DNA from: B1SED10-225 sp964501415
GTDB taxonomy: Bacteria; Bacillota_I; Bacilli_A; Izemoplasmatales; Izemoplasmataceae
Direction of reading: 5' to 3'
Assembly (NCBI GenBank): GCA_964501415.1
Contig: CAZCSL010000031.1
Location: 1 to 12,539, forward strand
Length of the DNA stretch: 12,539 bases
Shown here in pieces: positions 1-6,229 of this stretch. Each line of letters opens with the position of its first letter. Within the stretch, counting starts at the first letter, position 1. Below the pieces are notes generated by a model. The model worked only from the letters and a program-made list of their open reading frames with translations, was not told where the DNA came from and did no database searches. The translations under genes were made by a program, and so were the position numbers.

Positions 1-677
1 AACGCATTTTGACGTTCCTCTGAGGTGGTAGCTTGTTTCGTAACCAAAGAATCTGAAACCGTCAACAAACAAGCCGCATGTTTATTCGCTTGTTTGGCAT
101 TGTGAAAGAGCGCAAAGGATTCCATCTCAACGGCGATGGCGCCGTGATCTTTGTAGATCGTTTTGTAATCGTCAAAATGTTCACGGTAAAATACATCACT
201 AGAATGAATGACGCCTTCTTTGATGGGGATATTTAGCGCTTTTGCGGCATCTTTTAGACGCTTGTTGAGTGTATCTGAAGGGTAGGTATACGGTTTTAAT
301 GACTTACCACTTTGAACGCTGGCATAGCTTGATTCACTATAAGCAGAGGTGGCAAGCAAGACATCGTATAAATCGATATCGTCGCTGTAAGCGCCACAAG
401 AACCGACCCGGATGATGTTTTCCACGCCGTAAAAATGATACAATTCATAAGAATAAATACCGATAGAAGGCATACCCATACCGCTACCCATTACGCTGAT
501 TAAACGGCCTTTATAAGTCCCCGTATAACCAAACATATTGCGTACGGTATTGAAACGTTTAACGTCTTTTAAATAGGTATCTGCGATAAATTTTGCCCGT
601 AGTGGATCACCAGGCATTAATACGGTTTTGGCGATTTGATCTTGTTTTGCTTCGATATGTGGGGTTGGTATTGCCAT
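1..677 (-). CDS. deoD: Purine nucleoside phosphorylase, DeoD type (3' end cut by window edge)
   Basis: This enzyme phosphorolyses purine (deoxy)ribonucleosides to free base plus (deoxy)ribose-1-phosphate in the cytosol. I translated 225 codons from the ATG at 675-677; the frame is still open at the left edge. Compared with E. coli DeoD, the fragment keeps the phosphate-site motif MPGDPLRAKF (residues 21-30), IIRVGSCG with Arg90 and Ser93, VEMES with Met185 and Glu186, and TVSD with the catalytic Asp209 and, 13 residues on, Arg222 of EERQ. Only about ten to fifteen residues should be missing from the C-terminus. The start is supported by an AAGGAGT ribosome site just upstream. It begins 26 bases after the deoC stop, so the two are almost certainly co-transcribed. 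DeoD makes deoxyribose-1-phosphate, which needs a phosphopentomutase (not seen here) before DeoC can act. It belongs to the hexameric bacterial PNP class, not the trimeric PunA class. Confidence 0.96.
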   Translation of the reverse strand, partial: MAIPTPHIEAKQDQIAKTVLMPGDPLRAKFIADTYLKDVKRFNTVRNMFGYTGTYKGRLISVMGSGMGMPSIGIYSYELYHFYGVENIIRVGSCGAYSDDIDLYDVLLATSAYSESSYASVQSGKSLKPYTYPSDTLNKRLKDAAKALNIPIKEGVIHSSDVFYREHFDDYKTIYKDHGAIAVEMESFALFHNAKQANKHAACLLTVSDSLVTKQATTSEERQNA

Positions 678-703
678 AAAATCACTCCTTCATAGGTTTT
701 CGT

Positions 704-1363
704 TTAATAGGATGCTTTACTTTTTTTGCCTTGCATGATTTTTACGCCGCTGGATGCGCCGATACGACTAGCCCCAGCTTCAACCATACGGTTTAAATCC
801 TCTAAGCTGCGTACGCCGCCTGAGGCTTTGACGCCTTTGTCTTTGGCAATGCGTTTCATGCGTTTGACATCTTCAACGGTGGCCCCACCGCTGCCAAAGC
901 CTGTGGAGGTCTTAATGAAATCGGCACCGGCGTTGATGGCTGCTTTGGCGGCTTGTTCAATTTCGTCAGCTTCTAAATAACACGTTTCTAAAATTACTTT
1001 TAAAACGTGTTGCTGGCACGCTTCCTTAACGGCCTTTACTTCTTGTTCGATGAGATCGAATTTGCCTTCTTTAGCATGACCGATATTGATAACCATGTCG
1101 ATTTCGTTTGCGCCTTTTTTAAGCGCATCGGTCGTTTCATAGACTTTGGTCTCTAGGGTGTTTGCGCCCAGTGGAAAGCCTATGACGGTACAAACCAACA
1201 CTTCTGTTTTACGTAAACTTTCCGCCGCATAATGAACCCACGAAGGCTGTATGCAGACGCTTTTAAAATTGTATTGAATCGCTTCTTCTAAGATTTGGTC
1301 AATGTCTGCTTTTGTGCCTGTTGGTTTTAAGAATGTGTGGTCGATTAATTTGTTGATTTCCAT
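704..1363 (-). CDS. deoC: Deoxyribose-phosphate aldolase
   Basis: This class I aldolase cleaves 2-deoxyribose-5-phosphate to acetaldehyde and glyceraldehyde-3-phosphate, the last step of deoxynucleoside breakdown. The 219 residues match the usual length of the short (Gram-positive type) form. Visible motifs are IDHTFLKP near the N-terminus, NEIDMVINIG with the catalytic Asp89, FIKTSTGFG with the Schiff-base Lys151, and GVKASGGVRS with the second catalytic Lys179. The phosphate-binding end is ASRIGASSG (198-206). The ATG at 1361-1363 has a perfect AGGAGG seven bases upstream. That site and the first 65 bases of deoC lie inside the preceding membrane-protein gene. It sits between that gene and deoD in one operon. 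The C-terminus is a little basic (QGKKSKASY), which is unremarkable. Confidence 0.97.
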   Translation of the reverse strand: MEINKLIDHTFLKPTGTKADIDQILEEAIQYNFKSVCIQPSWVHYAAESLRKTEVLVCTVIGFPLGANTLETKVYETTDALKKGANEIDMVINIGHAKEGKFDLIEQEVKAVKEACQQHVLKVILETCYLEADEIEQAAKAAINAGADFIKTSTGFGSGGATVEDVKRMKRIAKDKGVKASGGVRSLEDLNRMVEAGASRIGASSGVKIMQGKKSKASY

Positions 1364-1979
1364 GTTTATGCCTCCTAAGCATGTTTAAGTAGATTTGAAT
1401 CATGGGACCCATCAATAAGATAAAAATCAGCGTCCCGATATGTAATGCTCCAAAAGATTGTCTGGCAATCAGGGTAATGCTCACGCCTAAGCTCATGGGA
1501 ATGAGTTCTAAAGCAATGCGCATATAACCCATCTTGGTAGTTTTAAAGATGTGCATCATTAACAACATCAACTCATCATAAATACCAGCGGGATAAGGGG
1601 TAATAATCATCAAAGCTGAGCCAAAAGGAATAACGAGCAAGCCAATCAAGAAGATAATAAGGCGCATGAATCCTTGAGGATCAAAATCGCTTAAAAGATA
1701 GATGTTGAATAAATCGACCAAATTCCCCACTATGATAAAGGGAATCGCCATCGCTATAAAGCGGATATGGCGTCTTCCTATGATGATCAGAAGGGTCAAA
1801 AATAAACTTACCACTTGAATCGCCTGTCCAATGGTCAGCGGCGATATTGTAGCAACAGCGATGTGCAAAACATCCCATGGTGAGACACCTAAATTAGCAT
1901 TGATGATGAGTACAATGCCTAAAGCGGTAATGGTTGTTCCGAGTAAGTAAAGCACAATCATGCTTAGATGCTTTGCCAT
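1299..1979 (-). CDS. YczE/YyaS/YitT-type integral membrane protein
   Basis: A 226-residue hydrophobic protein with roughly five to six membrane segments (about 8-28, 49-68, 74-95, 106-127, 154-173 and 177-198). The N-terminal part reads GIVLIINANLGVSPWDVLH (21-39). The GxSPWDVL signature is characteristic of the YczE/YyaS/YitT family, whose biochemical function is unknown. The basic tail after about residue 201 (LRRHKHG...) lies outside the membrane region. Residues 207-226 are encoded by DNA that is also the start of deoC, a 65-base overlap, so this tail is probably not conserved. The ATG at 1977-1979 has an AGAGGGG ribosome site. It is the first gene after a good promoter and is co-transcribed with deoC and deoD, so a link to nucleoside or deoxyribose uptake or efflux is conceivable. 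That link is inferred from position only. Confidence 0.85.
   Translation of the reverse strand: MAKHLSMIVLYLLGTTITALGIVLIINANLGVSPWDVLHIAVATISPLTIGQAIQVVSLFLTLLIIIGRRHIRFIAMAIPFIIVGNLVDLFNIYLLSDFDPQGFMRLIIFLIGLLVIPFGSALMIITPYPAGIYDELMLLMMHIFKTTKMGYMRIALELIPMSLGVSITLIARQSFGALHIGTLIFILLMGPMIQIYLNMLRRHKHGNQQINRPHILKTNRHKSRH
1371..1376 (-). promoter_or_regulatory. deoC ribosome binding site inside the upstream gene
   Basis: The minus strand reads AGGAGG with seven bases to the deoC ATG. In the membrane-protein frame these six bases are two in-frame AGG codons encoding Arg202-Arg203. Ribosomes translating the upstream gene must therefore pass over the deoC initiation site, which could couple or limit deoC translation. 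Confidence 0.85.
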
Positions 1980-2006
1980 AGTTTTCCCCTCTTATATGCT
2001 AGCTTC

Positions 2007-2035
2007 ATTGTATCTAAATTAAGGTGAAAAATCAA
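2007..2035 (-). promoter_or_regulatory. Sigma-A type promoter for the membrane gene-deoC-deoD operon
   Basis: On the minus strand TTGATT (2030-2035) is followed after exactly 17 bases by TACAAT (2007-2012). That matches consensus at 4 of 6 and 5 of 6 positions. The start codon of the membrane gene lies about 27 bases past the -10 box. The -35 hexamer contains the TGA stop codon of ileS (2032-2034). I see no hairpin plus T-run between ileS and this operon, so read-through from ileS is also possible. No clear operator for a DeoR-type repressor was found. Confidence 0.72.
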
Positions 2036-4761
2036 TTATCATCAGGATTTAGTACGGTTTCACATCGCGCGCAAAGCTCATCTTCATTGATGGTGGTTAC
2101 TTGCCAACAACGGGCGCATGTTTCACCGCTGGCTTTTTTGATATCGATGCTTAAGGTCTCAAAATCATAGCGGCCTTGTCCATCTTTAATCTCTACATCT
2201 GAGACGATGAATAATCTAGCCAAATCCTCTGTCATCTCAAGGTGCTTTTTAGTGCCCTCATCTTTGGGATAAAGGACGACTTTGGCACTTAAAGATTTAC
2301 CGATGAGTTTTTCATTACGCGCATCTTCGAGGGCCTTTAAAACGTGGTTGCGAAGGGTAAGGAAATGGTTATAGTGTTTCATCAAATCATCATCTTTAGG
2401 AAATTGTGGGGACGGCATATTTTCTAAATACACGCTATCTTCACTTTTTCCCACAAAGTTTTGATAAGCTTCCTCAGCGGTATGCGGCAAAATAGGGGTG
2501 ATTAGACGCAAGATGGTATCCAAGGTGTGATAAACGACGCTTTGGGCGCTCAGACGAATCATGTCATGCTTTTTCTCGATGTAGACGATATCTTTAATGT
2601 AATCCAAGTAGAAAGACGATAACTCTTTAGTCACAAACCCATTGATTAAACGGGTCACATCGTCAAACTGATATTTTTTATACGCATCGTTAACGGCTTC
2701 GATGAGGATGTCTAACTTAAGCAACATATAGCGGTCTGTCGCCTTCATATCGTTGAATGTCACGTGATTGGCCTTAGGGTCAAAATCGTGCAGCGTGCCG
2801 AGCATAAAACGGATGGTATTGCGGATTTTTCTATAGGTCTCTGAGACTTGTTTAATCATCTTATCGCTGATACGCACATCGGCTTGGTAATCTACAGAAG
2901 CAACCCATAAGCGTAAAATATCGGCGCCTAGTTGATCCATCACTTTTAAGGGATCCACGACGTTGCCCATCGATTTGCTCATCTTCTTACCTTCGCCATC
3001 CAAGACAAATCCATGCGTTAAAACGGCCTTATAAGGCGGCTCGTTCTTAGAAGCAAGACCGGTAATTAAACTGGAATTAAACCATCCTCGGTATTGGTCT
3101 GAGCCTTCGATATATAAATCCGCAGGATAAGGCATGCCAAAATCCACCATGCCGCCCTGATGCGAGGTCCCCGAATCAAACCAAACATCTAAGATGTCTG
3201 TTTCTTTGGTAAAGTTACCATTCGGCGATTTTTCTGATTGATAACCAGGGGGTAATAAATCCTTAGCGTCCCATTCAAACCAAATATTTGAACCATGTTT
3301 ACCAAAGAGCTTGGCAACGTGTCGGATGACATCGCCATCCAATATGGCTTCTTGGTTTTCATGATAAAAGACGGGAATGGGCACACCCCATGTCCGTTGA
3401 CGGCTAATACACCAAGATAGACGGTCTTTGACCATGTTTTCCATCCGTACTTCACCCCATGAAGGAATCCACTCTACGGTTTTAATGGCACTGACTAAAT
3501 CGTTTTTCATCGTATCGATCGAAGCAAACCACTGGTCGGTGGCTCTAAAGATGACGGGCTTTTTGGTCCGCCAATCATGAGGGTAGCTATGCATGTATTT
3601 TTCCGCTTTTAAAAGATGGCCTTTGGTTTTTAAATCTTCGGTTACTACCTTGGAACACTTCTCAACAAACATGCCTTCATAAGGACCACTTTCTTTAGTC
3701 ATATGTCCTTTTTCATCCACGGGGCAAAGAACATCCAAGCCTTCGTTTTGACCAATGATGAAGTCATCTTCACCATGACCCGGAGCGATATGGACCAATC
3801 CAGTCCCCGATTCAATGGTCACATGATGCCCTTCAACGATGGGGCTTACGCGGTCATATAAAGGATGTTTATAGGTTAAACCTAAAAGGTCTTTTCCTTT
3901 GATGTGGCGCAAGATTTCTACCGATTCAAAGCCAAGTTTATCTTTAAGGGTTTCTAACAAGGCCGTGGCTAAAACATAGACTTCACCACCCGTTTTAATG
4001 AAGACATAATCGATATTAGAACTGATTGCGACCGCCAAGTTTCCTGGCAATGTCCAAGGGGTCGTTGTCCAGATTAAAAATTTAAAGCCTTTTTCAAACT
4101 CGCCATGATCGATGGCTTCTAAGGTTACATATACAGCGGTTGAGGTTTTATCTTTGTATTCGATTTCTGCCTCAGCTAAAGCCGTTTCACTAGAAGGGGA
4201 CCAAAGCACAGGCTTTAAGCCCTTATAGATTAAGCCGCGTTCAACCATATCGGCAAACACGTTTAATTGACTTTGTTCGTAATGCGCACTTAGCGTCAAG
4301 TAGGGATTTTTCCATTCGCCTAAAATACCAAGGCGTTTAAACTGTTCTTTTTGGTTCTCTACTTGTTTTAACGCATATTCAGCGCAACGCTCGCGAAAGG
4401 CTTTCGTGCTTAAGGCTTTGCGGTCTACTTTTTCTTTTTTAACAAGCGCGCTTTCAATAGGCAACCCATGCGTATCCCATCCTGGGACATAGCGGGTATA
4501 TAACCCACGCATCGATTTGTCTCTGACGATGATATCTTTTAAAATCTTGTTGAGGGCATGGCCGATGTGAATGTCTCCGTTCGCATAAGGGGGGCCATCT
4601 GGTAAAACAAAGGCCGGATTGTATTCATTTTTCTTTAGACGCTGTTCATAAACGGATTTGTTCGCCCACAAACTTTGACGCAGAGGTTCATTCTTACCCA
4701 AATTTCCGCGCATGGGAAAATCGGTTTTGGGCATGTGCAGTGTGTCTTTGTAATCTTTCAT
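2032..4761 (-). CDS. ileS: Isoleucyl-tRNA synthetase
   Basis: This enzyme charges tRNA-Ile with isoleucine. It is a 909-residue class Ia synthetase of the bacterial type with a C-terminal zinc site. In order: the HIGH motif in GDIHIGHALN (65-68); the CP1 editing domain with TTTPWTLPGN (232-241) and GTGLVHIAPGHGEDD (319-333), which hydrolyses mischarged Val-tRNA; SRQRTWGVPIP (453-463); the KMSKS loop in GKKMSKSMGN (593-597); an anticodon-binding helical region; and a zinc knuckle with Cys882, Cys885, Cys897 and Cys900. I place the start at the ATG 4759-4761 because it has an AGGAGAG site eight bases upstream and gives MKDYKDTLHMPKTDFPMRGN, the normal family N-terminus. The frame stays open for 43 more codons upstream, but that stretch is the T-box leader. 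Expression should follow tRNA-Ile charging through that leader. Confidence 0.98.
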   Translation of the reverse strand: MKDYKDTLHMPKTDFPMRGNLGKNEPLRQSLWANKSVYEQRLKKNEYNPAFVLPDGPPYANGDIHIGHALNKILKDIIVRDKSMRGLYTRYVPGWDTHGLPIESALVKKEKVDRKALSTKAFRERCAEYALKQVENQKEQFKRLGILGEWKNPYLTLSAHYEQSQLNVFADMVERGLIYKGLKPVLWSPSSETALAEAEIEYKDKTSTAVYVTLEAIDHGEFEKGFKFLIWTTTPWTLPGNLAVAISSNIDYVFIKTGGEVYVLATALLETLKDKLGFESVEILRHIKGKDLLGLTYKHPLYDRVSPIVEGHHVTIESGTGLVHIAPGHGEDDFIIGQNEGLDVLCPVDEKGHMTKESGPYEGMFVEKCSKVVTEDLKTKGHLLKAEKYMHSYPHDWRTKKPVIFRATDQWFASIDTMKNDLVSAIKTVEWIPSWGEVRMENMVKDRLSWCISRQRTWGVPIPVFYHENQEAILDGDVIRHVAKLFGKHGSNIWFEWDAKDLLPPGYQSEKSPNGNFTKETDILDVWFDSGTSHQGGMVDFGMPYPADLYIEGSDQYRGWFNSSLITGLASKNEPPYKAVLTHGFVLDGEGKKMSKSMGNVVDPLKVMDQLGADILRLWVASVDYQADVRISDKMIKQVSETYRKIRNTIRFMLGTLHDFDPKANHVTFNDMKATDRYMLLKLDILIEAVNDAYKKYQFDDVTRLINGFVTKELSSFYLDYIKDIVYIEKKHDMIRLSAQSVVYHTLDTILRLITPILPHTAEEAYQNFVGKSEDSVYLENMPSPQFPKDDDLMKHYNHFLTLRNHVLKALEDARNEKLIGKSLSAKVVLYPKDEGTKKHLEMTEDLARLFIVSDVEIKDGQGRYDFETLSIDIKKASGETCARCWQVTTINEDELCARCETVLNPDDN

Positions 4762-4783
4762 GATAATCACTCTCCTATGAAAT

Positions 4784-4836
4784 AAAAAAAGGGCCCTAAA
4801 CAAGGACGAACCTAAGTCCGCGGTACCACCTTGCTT
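4784..4836 (-). terminator. T-box antiterminator and attenuator T-tract
   Basis: The antiterminator folds exactly. AAGCAAGG (4829-4836) pairs with CCTTGTTT (4798-4805) over eight pairs including one G-U. The seven-base bulge TGGTACC (4822-4828) holds the tRNA-acceptor site. An upper helix GCGGAC/GTTCGT closes a TTAG loop. Downstream come GGGCCC (4791-4796) and seven Ts (4784-4790), the expected termination point. The competing terminator helix is less clear: the best I find is GGTTC with GGGCC, five pairs with two G-U, which would exclude the antiterminator. Confidence 0.8.
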
Positions 4837-4992
4837 TCGGTTACCCGACGCTTGATCTATTAACGCTAGAAACGGGATGGCTTGGACCATCCATCTTGGC
4901 GGTGATGTCTAATTTAAGCCCTTCCAAGTTCACAGCACCACTTGGTCTCTTCAAAGGGGCATTAAATAAGTGCGTCCGCTTCATCGATATTT
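4784..4992 (-). ncRNA. T-box riboswitch leader of ileS (tRNA-Ile sensing)
   Basis: The transcribed leader has the full T-box architecture. Stem I pairs GCGG near its 5' end with CCGC after the specifier loop, and its distal arm is CCAAGT/ACTTGG closing a loop that contains GGTG. The specifier is ATC (Ile) at 4904-4906, followed by A, in the 3' side of the stem I loop. A GGATGG/CCATCC hairpin follows at 4875-4892. Next is a short TCGG-GTAA-CCGA hairpin with a GNRA-type loop. The conserved T-box GGTGGTACCGCGG occupies 4818-4830. The leader starts just after the -10 box and ends at a seven-T tract 22 bases before the ileS ATG. Uncharged tRNA-Ile should read AUC with its anticodon and pair its ACCA end with UGGU of the T-box, allowing read-through into ileS. 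Confidence 0.95.
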
Positions 4993-4998
4993 GTCGTT

Positions 4999-5027
4999 AT
5001 TATACTGTAAAAAAGGCGTGATTGCAA
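4999..5027 (-). promoter_or_regulatory. Sigma-A type promoter of ileS
   Basis: TTGCAA (5022-5027) and a perfect TATAAT (4999-5004) are separated by exactly 17 bases on the minus strand. The predicted transcript begins near 4991-4992, directly before stem I of the T-box. The -35 box starts one base after the yggT stop codon, so this promoter uses nearly no spacer DNA and separates ileS from the division operon. Confidence 0.85.
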
Positions 5028-5028
5028 G

Positions 5029-5289
5029 TTAAAGCGATTGAATAAATTGTCCAAACGCAATTAGGCCAAAATTATAAAACAAAAAGCCCAAGATCGGGGT
5101 GAAATCCATCCCACCAAAGACAAGTAATCCCCGGAATAAACGCATATAGGGATTGGCAATCACATGCAGGTAATAATAAAATCGGCTTTGTCTAATCTCG
5201 GGTACCCAAGAGAGTAACACATAACCGATTAAGAGATAAAAATATACTTGTAAAATATAATACAAAATGACTAACAGGGTGTGAAGCAT
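5029..5289 (-). CDS. yggT: YggT/YlmG family membrane protein
   Basis: An 86-residue protein with two membrane segments (about 5-28 and 62-83). Between them is the family signature: LLIGYVLLSWVPEIRQSRFY (18-37), then IANPYMRLFRGLL and a GGMDFTPILGF motif. YggT/YlmG proteins lie in the ylm cluster of Gram-positives between sepF and the S4-domain gene ylmH, and chloroplast relatives affect nucleoid and division-site organisation. The molecular role is not settled. The ATG at 5287-5289 has an AAGGAGT site upstream. It starts five bases after sepF ends and is the last gene of the division operon, since the ileS promoter follows immediately. ylmH and divIVA, often next in Bacillota, are absent here. 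Confidence 0.93.
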   Translation of the reverse strand: MLHTLLVILYYILQVYFYLLIGYVLLSWVPEIRQSRFYYYLHVIANPYMRLFRGLLVFGGMDFTPILGFLFYNFGLIAFGQFIQSL

Positions 5290-5294
5290 GTCTA

Positions 5295-5591
5295 TTACTC
5301 CTTATATTTGTTAATGAACTTTCGCAATGATTTATCTTTTAAATCGGATTTAAGGGCGAATGCCATAATTTTATCACGAATCACTTCGACGTTGCCATCT
5401 AACGCGTATATAACACCCGAAAGAAAAACGATGATGCGATTGGATTCAATAACATCATAATCTTCAAAATTCAAAATGAGCGGTTGGCGATAAAGTAGTT
5501 TATCCGCTAGTTCAAATACGTCAGTATCGGCATCAACCTTGATGAATTCGGTACGTTCATAAGCTGGTTTTGCTTTTTTGTCTTTTTTCAT
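5295..5591 (-). CDS. sepF: Cell division protein SepF (short form)
   Basis: SepF polymerises, binds the FtsZ C-terminal peptide and in Bacillus also anchors the Z ring to the membrane. The 98 residues contain the whole SepF core: DVFELADKLLYRQPLILNF (about 24-42), then a helix and IIVFLSGVIYALDGNVEVI, where FLSG..YA..G is the family hallmark. Bacillus SepF is about 150 residues, with an amphipathic N-terminal membrane helix and a linker before this core. Here only about 20 lysine-rich residues (MKKDKKAKPAYERTEFIKVD) precede it, with no amphipathic helix I can see. Two adjacent ATGs exist. The second (5589-5591) has better spacing, six bases, to GGAGG at 5598-5602; the first (5592-5594) would overlap the yggS stop as ATGA and add one Met. 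Confidence 0.92.
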   Translation of the reverse strand: MKKDKKAKPAYERTEFIKVDADTDVFELADKLLYRQPLILNFEDYDVIESNRIIVFLSGVIYALDGNVEVIRDKIMAFALKSDLKDKSLRKFINKYKE

Positions 5592-6229
5592 CATGAACCT
5601 CCAAACAAAATACGTCCTAAGCGTAAATGCGTTGCCCCTACGTCCAAAGCAATCTCATAATCGTTACTCATGCCCATAGACAAAAATTGTAGTTGATCGA
5701 AATCCTCTGATAAACGTTTTTGCAGGTCTTTTAGGCGTTGAAACTGTGTTTTGATCAAGGCTTTATCATCGGTAAGCTGCGCCATACCCATAAGACCGAT
5801 GACTTGAATTTTATCAAAACGCGCGATGGTTTTAAGAAAATCCGCCACTTGATTTAAGGCAAGCCCGTGTTTTTGTTTTTCTTTTGAGATATTGACTTGT
5901 ACAAAACAAGGCAGCGGGTGTTGACGGTGTTTTTGAATTTCTTTGGCCAGTTTGAAACGGTCCAAACTATGCAAACAATCGATGTGGTTGATAAACTGCT
6001 TAACTTTCTTGCTTTGCACCGTCCCTAAGAAATGATGCGTAATGGGATAGTTTTTAATTTCGTCATACTTTTCGACGAATGCTTCGACACGCGATTCGCC
6101 AAAATCTTTAATCCCTGCATCAATAAAGCCTTGGTAATCCTTAGTTTCAATATATTTAGAAGCCATGACGATGGTTAGGTTTGGGTAGGTTTCTTTTAAT
6201 TCGTTGATTAAGGTGGTGTTAATAATCAC
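5591..6229 (-). CDS. yggS: YggS/YlmE family PLP homeostasis protein
   Basis: A single-domain alanine-racemase-fold protein that binds pyridoxal 5'-phosphate and buffers its cellular level rather than acting as an enzyme. The 212 residues are near the family norm. The PLP lysine is Lys25 in VMASKY, followed by FGESRVEAF, HFLGTVQSKK, CFVQVNISKEKQKHG and the C-terminal signature LSMGMSNDYEIALDVGATHLRLGRILFG. The start is GTG (6227-6229), overlapping the ftsZ stop as GTGA with only a weak AAGAG upstream, so translation is probably coupled to ftsZ. The gene sits between ftsZ and sepF, its common position (ylmE) in Bacillota. It departs from consensus in FGES (usually FGEN) and GTVQSKK (usually GHLQ.NK). 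Confidence 0.95.
   Translation of the reverse strand: MIINTTLINELKETYPNLTIVMASKYIETKDYQGFIDAGIKDFGESRVEAFVEKYDEIKNYPITHHFLGTVQSKKVKQFINHIDCLHSLDRFKLAKEIQKHRQHPLPCFVQVNISKEKQKHGLALNQVADFLKTIARFDKIQVIGLMGMAQLTDDKALIKTQFQRLKDLQKRLSEDFDQLQFLSMGMSNDYEIALDVGATHLRLGRILFGGS

Noticed and set aside
726..980. Plus-strand open frame opposite deoC
   Set aside because: It is antisense to a clear enzyme gene, has no ribosome site I trust and resembles no protein. The same applies to the plus-strand frames at 6473-6937, 6968-7381, 9886-10095, 10152-10448 and 12010-12198.
3189..3455. Short minus-strand frames inside ileS and (1681-1878) inside the membrane gene
   Set aside because: They are out-of-frame shadows of well-supported genes with no independent start signals.
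4762..4890. In-frame extension of ileS by 43 codons to an ATG at 4890
   Set aside because: This DNA is the T-box antiterminator region, the translated residues do not resemble any IleRS N-terminus, and the ATG at 4761 has a proper ribosome site.
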